Shown here: positions 20,285 to 30,800 of the stretch, one piece after another
Position numbering within the stretch: the stretch's first letter is position 1
How the letters are laid out: each line of letters starts with the position of its first letter
NCBI GenBank assembly: GCA_049999725.1
Contig: JBNGIS010022185.1
Coordinates: forward strand, 1-37,806
Reading direction: 5' to 3'
Length of the DNA: 37,806 nucleotides
Origin: Haplomitrium mnioides
Lineage: Eukaryota; Marchantiophyta; Haplomitriopsida; Calobryales
Made by a program: the position numbers and the translations under genes
Notes under the pieces: generated by a model
What the model saw: only the letters and a program-made list of their open reading frames with translations
Told to the model about the DNA's origin: nothing
The model's database searches: none

Positions 20285-23038
20285 TGCCAGCCACGTGGTC
20301 AGAGCCTTAACTCTTTTTTGACAGAGTTACCCCCACTTAAGGGTTGACTGGTGTTTCAAAAACTTTTATGGGAGGGGCTTTGCAGCGAATGGACCCCAAC
20401 TTTTGCTCACCAGTTCAGGAATGACTACACCACATTCAACAACACCCAAGCACACCCACACCCCTCCTTATGGTCTTAACCTTGAAATGTGCCACTTGTG
20501 GCAGGGGCATATAGAACAGGGCATCTAACTCTTAGCTGCAATGGTCTCTTAGGGAGTCATGAGTGATTCGTGTTTGCCTCACTGCCTAGCCACTAGACAA
20601 CAGTTGCTTCAGTAGCCCACTTGCTCATTCACATTCATTTCCTCAAAACACACATGAGTAGGTTGCAATAATGCTGAATCACTTTTTAGCATAATTCGGA
20701 AGTCCAGAGCTGGACCCAATCAACTTGTATACAAAAGGGAAACAGGTCCCAATATCCAATTGTCACAATACAATGTTGTTAGTCCTGAATTCCCCTGTCT
20801 AGGGTGTCATCAGGATTGGACAAATGAAATGCAGACCTTCTAAAACTAAGAACTTCACAAAGCTACAAACATAACACAAATCTAACAACACACGTAAACA
20901 TAAAGACATTGGTACTTCCACACTATCCTGTCAACATTACAATCCTTTTCCACCTCTCAAGAACCGATCTTTTCTCTCAATCCTCCTTCAATTCCCATCA
21001 ACAACTTCAGTCCTCCTCCAATCCTTCATCCACCCACTCTCATTCAGATAGTTTTTCAACTTCCCTCACGAGAAGCCCTGAATTTACTTTCTCAGACTCG
21101 GAAGAGGATTTCTTTAACTTCCACCTCTGGAAGATAGTCCCCTCGACTGCTGGCCACCCACTCCACCTTGAGCTTCGAATGGATCTTCTATACAGTGTGC
21201 GGGCACTAACACAGCCACTCCTCTCTTGACTCCACTTGAGAATTATGACCAAAAATGCCCTCAAGCGCCCCTAGGGTTGATGCTCCTACACAGAAAATGC
21301 TGAGAAGNNNNNNNNNNNNNNNNNNNNNNNNNNNNNNNNNNNNNNNNNNNNNNNNNNNNNNNNNNNNNNNNNNNNNNNNNNNNNNNNNNNNNNNNNNNNN
21401 NNNNNNNNNNNNNNNNNNNNNNNNNNNNNNNNNNNNNNNNNNNNNNNNNNNNNNNNNNNNNNNNNNNNNNNNNNNNNNNNNNNNNNNNNNNNNNNNNNNN
21501 NNNNNNNNNNNNNNNNNNNNNNNNNNNNNNNNNNNNNNNNNNNNNNNNNNNNNNNNNNNNNNNNNNNNNNNNNNNNNNNNNNNNNNNNNNNNNNNNNNNN
21601 NNNNNNNNNNNNNNNNNNNNNNNNNNNNNNNNNNNNNNNNNNNNNNNNNNNNNNNNNNNNNNNNNNNNNNNNNNNNNNNNNNNNNNNNNNNNNNNNNNNN
21701 NNNNNNNGCATTCAAGATCGGGGGAGGAAGATTGTTAGAGAAGGCTTGGCTGAACCCTGCTTCCGATTCGTAGTGCTCTCCCTTGCAGATTTTCGATCAA
21801 GAATCGCCTCGTCGCTGGACGCAATAGCATCCCCATAGAAATCCCAATTCGATTCCTTCAAAGCATCTCATTGAGCGCAGATCCGAAGTTTGGTCGGAGA
21901 GATTTTTCCCGTAGAGAAATTTGAAGAAATTTATTTGGAGAGGATTGGATTCGCAGTAGATGGGTTACTTGTTGCATATCGCGCGCTGCTCTTCAACTAT
22001 CATCAATTCTCCTCGTTGCCATGCCCCCGCAATTGCCCGCGGACCCTGCAAGCCGCCACGCTTCCACAAGCGCTTGCGGACCCTCGCAAGCTGCTACGTC
22101 ATCCACAAACTCCCTCGGAACCCCGTCGTTGCTCTTCAAAACCTCGCCGTCGCTTACGGAACCCTACAGGTCACCATGTCATTTGCAGCCGCACCGTTCG
22201 ACGTCGCTCTGCAAAGGGGTAGGCGAACCGACGTAGTGACTAGATTCCGCGGTTGACCCGCGCTGACCCGGAGGACCCCTCAGACCACCTCCGAATGCAC
22301 GTCATTCGCCACTACGCCGTCCGACGCCGCCCTGCAAAGGGGTAGGCGGACTAACGCCTTGACTAGATTCCGCGGTTGACCCGCGCTGACTCCTCTTCTC
22401 TTTCGCGGATGCCACATCATCTACAAAACAGTTCCCTTGTCAAGTAAGAATGGTGCTGTTGTCGCCGTTTCAGAACCTGCTTGCAATAAGAACTAAGAGT
22501 CCCTTCGCTTAACTTTTACCTTTGCTTGATATAAGAACTATGGCTGACTCCCTTTTGATCCCCTTCAAACTTTTAGCGTCGCCCTGTCAAATTTTTGTCC
22601 TCGTCATTTCCAGAACTGCGATAGGTCTCCATTTTAGCTGCTAGTCCCTTGCTTCTTCTTTTGGCCGGATCGTCGATAGATCACCTTTTCGTCACTGCTC
22701 GCTCTTTGTCTGGCCGGACCTGTGATTCATCACCCTTTCACCACTCTTTCCTTGGTTCCGGTTGTGCTTCCTATCGGATCCTCGTTAAGTAGGCTCCTCA
22801 CGTAGAGAGGCTGATCGGAACCTACTTAACTGAGGCTCTCCAATTATCCGCTAAGGGTTCGCGGACTCCCTAGGATTGCCACGTGTCCCCGAATCCCGTG
22901 AAGTGCGATGGGGCTGCCATGTTTCCACAGTGCTCCACGGACTCCCTCACGCGCCGAAACTATGATGAGTCGCCGTAGGCTAGAAGCTCAGTAATCACAA
23001 AAAAAAAGAAGAAAAAACGCAAACACACCCGGCCGACA
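20285..23038 (-). repeat. 5' LTR of element 2 (internal deletion)
   Basis: On the minus strand it runs from TGTCGGCCGGGTG at 23038 to GGCTGGCA at 20285. Compared with the 3' LTR it lacks about 1,018 bp (13195-14212 there): GATGAGTCGCCG at 22964-22975 is joined directly to TAGGCTAGAAGC. A 400-base gap covers another part. A block of about 120 bp is present twice in direct orientation (CTGCAAAGG at 22209 and 22332), with GGTAGGCG and TTCCGCGGTTGACCCGCG in both copies. Confidence 0.9.
21308..21707. other. assembly gap (400 N)
   Basis: The partner LTR has about 495 bp between the same flanks (about 11678-12172), so the gap size is approximate. Confidence 0.99.
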
Positions 23039-23043
23039 GCTAG
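23039..23043. repeat. target-site duplication GCTAG, right copy
   Basis: Directly follows GGCCGACA, the outer end of the element 2 5' LTR, and is identical to 10673-10677. The flanking sequence resumes with CTGACCACCTGG, which in element 2 itself follows the matching gag position near 18960. Confidence 0.9.
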
Positions 23044-23611
23044 CTGACCACCTGGTACACGAGCTCGGGTGGCTCCTCCTATACATATTCCACCTCCTCA
23101 TGGTACCACTCCGATGGATCCTCCCTTACATAATGGATAAGTGTCCCATCCAGGGGGCATTCTTGGGGAGAGTGCCCATAGGTTCTGCACTTCACGCACC
23201 AGACATGCGCCCTTCGGGCTTCAGACCTGCAAAATAGGTTGTCATGGCCTCCAATTTTGCATTAATCTCCTCTATGGGGTCTTTCACCCCTCTTTTTCTG
23301 CTGGTCTCTCCCCCAACCCCTTTATCATGGGACCGGTGGGCCTTTCTCTCCTTGCCCTCCTTATGCCTCTCATGTTTTTTGGCCCTCTTTTCTTTGGCCT
23401 CTTTTTTCTTTCTACTCCCTTTCTTCTTCTGCCTCTTGTGGGACCTTTCATCCTCTGAGCTCTCTCGATTGCTCTCGCTCTCTGATTCAGACTCTGAAGA
23501 GGAACTAGCGTCAAAGCTATCTTCCTGGCTAGAACTCTTCGAAGAACTGTCAGACTCATTCCTCCTCTTCGACTTCCTTTTTGAGCTTCCTACCTTGGCC
23601 TTGAAATAGGA
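23044..23611 (-). pseudogene. gag: charged region and zinc knuckle 1 of gag, element 1
   Basis: Upstream half of the gag interrupted by element 2. After a TAA close to 23610 it encodes the Ser/Asp/Glu-rich tract, then the Lys/Arg-rich tract (KKKGSRKKKEAKEKRAKK), EEINAKLEAMTTYFAGLK and ZK1 at 23157-23198 (CVKCRTYGHSPQEC, all four ligands present). A deletion of 22 bp before ZK1, relative to copy 0 (3130-3151), shifts the frame. ZK2 and ZK3 of the same gene lie 12.4 kb away at 10418-10544. Confidence 0.82.
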
Positions 23612-24316
23612 TTAGGCTTCTTCCACCGCTTGCTCAAGGCATGTGGGTTTGGATCTCCTCACCCATACCCTTAGACTTTTGGGTAGGGCTGAAATGGACA
23701 AAGTGGCAAGCATCCCATCTGATGCAGGGGTGGCAATCTTTTGGGCCATCTGCTGGAAATGTTGCAGAAACTTCCGTACTGATTCATTTTTCTTCATCTC
23801 CATTTGGCCTATCTTGATCAAGGCCTTGGATTCCCCACCTATCTTCCTGAATTCCTCCAAGAAGGCCACCTTAAAAGTGTCCCAATTCCTTTTGGTGGCC
23901 TCTAGTAGGGTCTGGTACCAAGGACCAGCCTCCTCTTTCAACACCTCAGGGAGAATGGCCTCCTTGATGAGGTTCTCCCTATTTGCATAGGTTGTACCCT
24001 CGAACTCATCCAACCACTCATCTGGATCCTCCCTGGTAGATCCACGGAATGTTTTGTATCTGAACCGGGACCTCTGCGCCACATGCCCTACATAGACCAT
24101 TCGGGTGGTGGGTGGTATGGTACCGAAAGCTCAAGCCACCCTCTCCAAGTTTCTTCCACTTCTGAGTGAGATCCCTCCTTTATCCAAATAGGGCAACCTC
24201 CTTGGCTGGTCTCCTTCCACCTCTCGTGCTAGGCTGCTCCCAGAATTCCAGACTCCTTTCCCTTGCTCCACTGTTTCCTCCAAAAATTACTGCAAGGTTA
24301 CTTTCCAAAACTCTTT
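23612..24316 (-). pseudogene. gag: capsid-like domain of gag, element 1 (best-preserved gag frame)
   Basis: Open frame of 162 codons at 24100-23612 starting at an in-frame ATG (VYVGHVAQRSRFRYKTF), then PDEWLDEFEGTTYANRENLI, EAGPWYQTLLEATKRNWDTF, LEEFRKIGGESKALIKIGQM and SVRKFLQHFQQMAQKI, ending WVRRSKPTCLEQAVEEA. It matches the plant retrotransposon Gag domain and reads through the position of the TAG that breaks element 2. The segment 24101-24316 continues the gag N-terminus (SLAREVEGDQPRRLPYLDKG) but has a TGA near 24130, so the ATG at 24100 is probably internal to the original gene. Confidence 0.85.
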
Positions 24317-24317
24317 G

Positions 24318-24344
24318 GTCCCACTGTGATCGCCAAAATATGTA
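24318..24344 (-). other. primer-binding region of element 1
   Basis: The minus strand after the LTR terminus GGCTGACA reads TACATATTT and then TGGCGATCACAGTGGGAC. This copy is the least mutated of three. The form TGGCGA...GGGAC recalls the primer sites of several plant Ty3/Gypsy elements, but the tRNA was not checked. Confidence 0.6.
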
Positions 24345-27300
24345 TGTCAGCCCTATGGTTAGACCTTTATCTCCTTTTCAACCGATATACACCCACGTCA
24401 AGGCTAACTTGTGTTTTGAGACCTTTTATGGGAGGGGCTTTGCACCAAATTGGCTCCAACTCCTACTTACCAGCTCTGGAGTGAATGCAACACCACCTAA
24501 CAACCCCCAAGCACAACACATGCATGCACACACCTACCTTCACACCTTCCTCCAATGCCCCCCGATGCAAGTCATGCCCCTTCTTCAGGTCTTAACCTCA
24601 AAATGTGCCACTTGGAAGGCAGGGGTGGATAGAACATGGCGTCTGATTCTTGTATGCAATGGCCTCTTTGCAAGTCCTCTCTTCGGGGCATGGAGTGCTT
24701 TTTCTTTGCCTCACAGTCCTGGCCACTGGCCAGCAATGGCTTCAGTAGCAAACCTGCTCATTCACATTCACTCCCTAAGGGCACACATGAGTAGGCTGTT
24801 ATGTTGTTGAATCAATCCAAAATATAATTCAAGAGTCTAGAATTGGACCCAATCACCTTGTGTACGAAAGGGAAACAAGTCCCAGCATCCAAATACCTTA
24901 ATACAATGCTATTAGTCCTGACTTCCCCTTGCTAAGGTGTTCCCAAGCTCTGAACAAATGGAATGTAGGCACTCTAAATACTAAGAACTTTACAGAACTA
25001 CAAACAGAACACAAATCTAAATATACACATGAACGTAGATGTACATATACATGCACCCTACCTCGCCAGCACGGTAGGCCTTCCCACGTCTCAAGAACCA
25101 ACCTTTTCTCCATACTTCCCTTTAGCTCCAATCAGCAACTCTTAAGCCCACGTACTCTCATTCAGATAGTTTTTCAACTTCCCTCACGAGAAGCCCTGAA
25201 TTTACTTCCTCAGACTCGGAAGAGGATTTCTTTAACTTCCACCTCTAGAAGACAGTCCCCTCGACTGTTGGCCACCCACTCCACCTTGATCTTTGAATGG
25301 ATCTTCTTGGTAGTGCACGGGCACTAACGCAGCCACTCCTCTCTCGACTCCACTTGAGAATTTCGACCAAAAACGCCTCTGAGCGCCCCTAGGATTGATG
25401 CTCCTGCATATACGATGCTAAGACAACCCCAAGATCCTCCCTTGGCAGCCTCTCTCAAATTCAAGACCAAAAGAATTCCCTTCAGCTCCAAGTAGCGATA
25501 CACCTCCAAATGCTGGTCCACCTGCAACGATGAGTCCACCTGGATCGCCTAAGACTTTAGAGCTCCACGCTTAGCGATTCTCAACGCCCCTCTAGTCCAC
25601 CTCCACCCTTGCTGGTCCCTCTGCATGAGTCCACTCGCCTCACATGAATCCTTCATGGAATGCTCTCCCCTCTCCCTTGCTACGTCCTCCTTTTTGAGCT
25701 TGCTCTCACAACTCAATTTGCATCTTCATCAATCCTCCAATCATCGTAGTGGCCCTTTCTATACCCCCTGGCAGGCGCACGTCCCTCCCCAGCGTTTCTT
25801 GATCAAGATCATCCCCTCCCTCCTCGCTGGACGTGGTCGTTTTTCTCGTTAGCAATCGTTTCTTGACATGGTGACACTAGGCAGTACGGTTGAGGGCCAG
25901 TCCAATTTTAACGGTCATCTCTGATGCCTTCAGGGTCAAGGGAGAACAACTTCGGAGAAGGCTGACGATGGAATTTGTTGAGCCTTGCATAGATCCCCAA
26001 TGCTCGCACTTGAAGAGTCCCGATCTGTGATTGCCTCGCCGCTGCCCCACATTAGTAACCCCGTAGCAGTCGCCCATCCGATTGCTTCAAAATAGTAAGT
26101 TGATCGCAGACCCAAACTCAATGGTTGGAGAGGTATTTTTGCAAAGAGATCCAAAAAGAATTGCCCGAAGAGCGTTGGGTTTGCTGATCAACACCATAGA
26201 TTGGCTACCCGACGTATCTCACAGGCTGATCCGCAATTTTCCCTCGGATGTTTCCCTGCTACTATGTTTTTCGAAGATCCTTGCAGACTTCTCTCAACCT
26301 GCCACATTTCCAAAACGCGCCGTCCGATGGATCCCACGGACCCTTCCAAAGCGTACCTTCCAAAGCATACCTTTCGAAGCACTCCACGGATTCCTCCGAA
26401 GTTGTACCCTCTGCTGTTTCCCAAGGACACTCCTCCGGCCACCACGTCTCCGATGTCGCCCACGGACTCTCGCAAAGCCGCCACGTTTTCGCAGTCAAGC
26501 CGTCCACCACTGCCCGCAAGGTGGAAGTTGGACCGCCATTGCCTTCTGTTCCAAAGTTGACCATCCAATGGATCCCGCGGACCCTTCCAAAGCGTACCTT
26601 CCGAAGTACCCCGTGGATTCCTCCGAAGTTGACTGCCAGATTCGAAGTTCGTTTGATCCCCAAGAATCCCATAGACCCTTTCAAGCATGTGTTTTGACCT
26701 TTCAAACTTTCAGTTCGACTTCCACAATCACACCGAAGTCGTGATGAGTCGTTGCTTTGCCCTTCAAGCTTTTCCTCATAGTTGTCCTTCCTCAACAATC
26801 CTCAATGGCGCAGAATGTTGACAAGTCACCTTTTCACCAATCACCGCTTCACTTATCATTGTTTCGCTCTCTCAAGCCATAGCTTACGACTCATCAGACA
26901 CATCGGAACGGATCCCTTTTAACTGGGGACCCCCCTTCAGATCTCCACTTGGAACCCTTCTAACTGGGGCTACCCACCGCGGAGACCCACATGGACACCT
27001 TACAGATCCCACTTGACTGAGACACCCCACATCGTATGACTCAATTCTGATTCGTCTTTGGGGTTCCTCGGACCTTTCTTCCTTCGGTTTGATTCCTCGT
27101 AGGGATCTTCCTCCTTTCGTCTGATTTTCGCAATCGACTTCTGATTTCGAAGGGGCTTCCCTCTCTTCTCAGTTGGGTGACTCACCGCAAAGCCTCGTCC
27201 TCAGATTTTTCACAGCTGCTTCTTCTATACCTGGCTTCACGCGCATCATCCTCCTTTGTAAGTCATTCGTTGCCGCTGGACGATTCTTCACATTGCTGCG

Positions 27301-27839
27301 ACTTCAGACCCGCTCGCTCAATGGCCCTTTGCACAAATCTTGGTTGTCCTCCTCCTCGTCTCCTTGCATCCCCGCTAGATTTGTAGCTCCCATGCAATCT
27401 CCTACTCAATCCGCTTGCGTTCTACCAGCTTCCCCATCTGCGATCTTCCCAGCTGCATCTGGCCCTCTTCCCAATTGCTCGCCTTCCTTCTTGGACCTAG
27501 AATTTCCCTTCCCCGCTCTCAATCACCCCGCCTTGCTTCCCTCTTGCTTTCTTGCGAGTCCATTTGCACATCCTGCTTGCATTCTCATCTGACTCCTCTT
27601 GATTCCATAGGGCTCCTCTCTTGCATTGCATGATTCATGACATCCACTGGGGAAAGCAGAAAATGAAAGGAAGAGGAGGGAGAGGAGAGAGGGAAGAGAG
27701 GGGAAGGATGGAATAACAATAATAAAACAATAACATATAATGAAATACAAAAGACTACTACAAACTGAAAGAATTCACTAGGCTAGAAGCTCAGTAATCA
27801 CAAAAAAGAAAAAAAAAACTCAAACACATCTGGCTGACA
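24345..27839 (-). repeat. 5' LTR of element 1 (complete, gap-free)
   Basis: The only complete LTR without N in the window, 3,495 bp. On the minus strand it runs from TGTCAGCCAGATG at 27839 to GGCTGACA at 24345. It includes two landmarks of the internal tandem repeat (26326, 26567) and a purine-rich tract at about 27651-27712. Its outer end abuts satellite DNA at 27840; the first five flanking bases are CTAAT, the candidate target duplication whose partner was lost with the other LTR end. Confidence 0.92.
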
Positions 27840-30800
27840 CTAATCACCACAAAAGTGTTGCTCACGCGTGGTTAACTCAAACAAATGACAACAAGCATAG
27901 TGCTTAAGCTTAATGCAAAATAGCAACAACAAATGTGTTCCTCAAGGTCAACCTAATCTAATAACAACACATGTGCTAGTCAAGCTTTGCCAAACCTAAT
28001 AAAAATAATATGTTTATCAAACTCAATCTAAACTAATCACAACAAATATATTGCTCAACGCAAATTAGTCATAAGAAATGTGTTGATCAAGCTTAACTCA
28101 AACTAGTCACAACAAATGTGTTGACCAAGCTCAACCCAAATTACTCACAACCAATATGTTTCTCAAACTCAAATGAATAACAACAAATATGTTGGTCAAG
28201 CTTAACCCAAGCTAAATAGAACAAACATGTTGCTCAAACTCAACCAAAACTAAACACAACAAATTTGTTTTTCAAGCTAAACCAAAACTAATTAAAACAA
28301 ATATGTTGTCAAAGTCCAAACAAAACTAACCACAACAAATGTGTGGTCAAGTTCAACGCAAACTAGTCATGACAAATGTGCTTCTCAAGCTCAATCCAAA
28401 GTAATCACACCATGTGTCTTGTTCAAGCTCAACCCAAACTACTCACAACAAATTTCTTACTCAAGCTTAGCCCAAACTTATCACAAACGCAACCAAAACT
28501 AGCCACAAAAAATGTATTGCTCAAGGTCAATGCTATCTGATCACAACAAAATTATTGCCAAGATAAATGAAAGCCAATCACAGTAAAGATGTTGTTCAAG
28601 CTTAACCTAAACTAATCACTAAAAATGTGTTACTCAAGCTCAACCAAAACTTATCATAGCAAATATGTTGCTCAAGCTAAACCCAAACCAATCACAACAA
28701 ACGTGTTTCTTGAGCTCACAAAAATCACAAAAAGCATTGTTCAAACTAAATGCAAACTAACCACAACAACTATGTTTCTCAAGCTTTACCAAAACTAATC
28801 ACAACTATTGTGTTTCTCAAGCTCAACCAAAGCTAACCACAACAAGTTTTTTGCTTTAACTCAACACAAACTAATCACAAAAAGTATGTTTCCCAAACTT
28901 CACCCAAACAAAGCACAACAAATGTGTTCCTCAAGTTCAACCCAAATTGATCACAACAAATGTTTTACTCAAGCTTGACCTAAACTAATCACAACAAATA
29001 TATTACTCAAGGTCAACCCAAATAAATTGCAATAGATATGTTGCTCAAGTTCAAACAAAACTAACCACAAAAATGTGGTTCTCAATCTCAACGTAGACTA
29101 GTAACAACACATATGTTGCTCAAAGGCAACACAAACTAATCACAACAACTATGTGGCTGAATCTAAAATTCAACTAGTGATATCAATTCAGTTAATCAAG
29201 CTAAACCCAAACTAATCACAACAAATGTGTTACTCAAAGTCAACCCAAACTAATCACAAAAAAATTGTTACTCAAGCTCAAGAAAGCTATCCACAACAAA
29301 TTTCTTGCTCAATCTCAAAGCAAACTAGTTTGAAAAAATGTGTTTCTCAAGCTAAGCATAGACTAATCACAATAAAAGTGTTGTTTATGCTTAACCCATA
29401 CTAATGACAACAAAAATGGTGCTCAAGCTCAATGAAAAATAACAACAAAAAATGTGTTGCTCAAGCTCAACCCAATCTAAGGAAAACATATGTGCTATTT
29501 AAGTTGTACCAAATCCAGTCGCAAGAAAACATACTATTCAAACTCAATCAAAACTAATCACAACAAATGTATTGCTCAACACAAATTAGTCACAACAAAT
29601 GTGTTGGTCAAGTTCAACTCAAACTAGTAACAACAAATATATGGTGCAATCTCAAACTCGGATAGTAACATCCAATGTGTTAGTCAAGCTCAACCCAATT
29701 TATTCACAGAAAATGTGTTACTCAAAGTCACCCAAACTAATTACAACAAATGTGCTTATCAAGCTCAACTCAAACTAGTCACAACAAATGTGTTGATCAA
29801 GCTCAACCCAAACTACTCAAAACAAATGTGTGGTGCAATCTAAAACTCAACTAGTGACATCCAATATCTTAGTCAAGCTCAACCCAATTTATTGACAAAA
29901 AATGTGTTACTGAAGGTCACCCAAACTAATTACAACAAATGTGCTTCTTAAGCTCAACCATAATATACACAACAAATCTCTAGATCAATCTCAATCCAAA
30001 TTAGTCCCAACAAATGTATTGCTCAAGCTAAGTGCAAACTAATTACAACAAAAGAGTTGCTCATAATTAACCCAAACTATGGGTTTGTGAAGCTAATTGC
30101 AAACTAGTTACATAAAATGTGTTGCTCACGTTCATTGCAAACTAATCACAATAAACATGTTTCTAAATCTCAACCTCAAATAGTGATACTAAATATGTTG
30201 CTAAAGCTCAACCTAAACTAATCATAATAAGTGTGTTACTGAGGGTCAGCCCAAGCTTGTCACAACAAGTGTGTACCACAAGCTCAACTGAAACTAACCA
30301 CAACAATTGTGTTGGTCAACCTCAATGCAAACTAGGCACAATAAGTATGTTGCTCAAGCTCAATGCAAACTAGCTACAACAAATATGTCACTCAAGCTCA
30401 ACACAAACTAATCACAACAAATGTGTTTTTCAAGCTAAATGAAAACTAATCACAAGAAATGTGCTCCTCAAGCTTAAATGAAAGTAACTACAACAATTAT
30501 GTTTCTTACGCTCATGAAACCTAATCATAGAAAATGTGTTGCTAAATTAATTCCTAAGAAAATCACAAAGAGTGTGTTTTTCAAGCTTAACCCAAGCTAA
30601 TTACAACAAGTGTGTTAGTCAAACTCTACCAAAACAAATCACAACAAATGTGTCATTCAAGCTCAATTGGAACTTACCACGACAAATTTATTGCTCAATG
30701 CAAACTAGTTATAAGAAATTTTCTAGTCAAGCTCAACGCAAACTAATCAAAACAAAAGTGTTGCTCATGCTTAACCCAAACTAATGACAACAAAAATGGT

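Larger units (their letters stand above)
10678..23038 (-). mobile_element. Ty3/Gypsy retrotransposon, element 2 (nested, both ends present)
   Basis: A minus-strand element of 12.4 kb with both LTR outer ends (TGTCAGCC on the left and GGCCGACA on the right, plus strand), a perfect 5-bp target duplication, primer-binding region, gag, protease, RT-RNase H, integrase and polypurine tract in canonical order. The 5' LTR (20285-23038) lacks about 1.0 kb present in the 3' LTR. LTR stretches compared by eye (for example 10678-10860 and 20285-20460) differ at many positions, so the insertion is not recent. Stops and frameshifts in every domain show that it is dead. Confidence 0.93.
3767..27839 (-). mobile_element. 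Ty3/Gypsy retrotransposon, element 1 (host of the nested insertion)
   Basis: A minus-strand element made of a 5' LTR (24345-27839), a primer-binding region, gag (24316-23039 continuing at 10677-10004), pol (10003-6424), a purine tract (6138-6122) and a 3' LTR (6121-3767). Element 2 plus one copy of GCTAG (10678-23043) interrupts it inside gag. Without this insert the two parts join in register with the homologous gag of element 2 around 18958. The 3' LTR lacks its terminal 1.57 kb, removed by the junction at 3764-3766. Gene order PR-RT-RNase H-IN is the Ty3/Gypsy order. No chromodomain was seen after the integrase. Many stops and deletions show it is inactive. Confidence 0.9.

Noticed and set aside
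3767-27839. Tandem LTR-internal-LTR-internal-LTR array made by unequal recombination
   Set aside because: The GCTAG duplication around 10678-23038 and the complementary halves of the host gag show a nested insertion instead.
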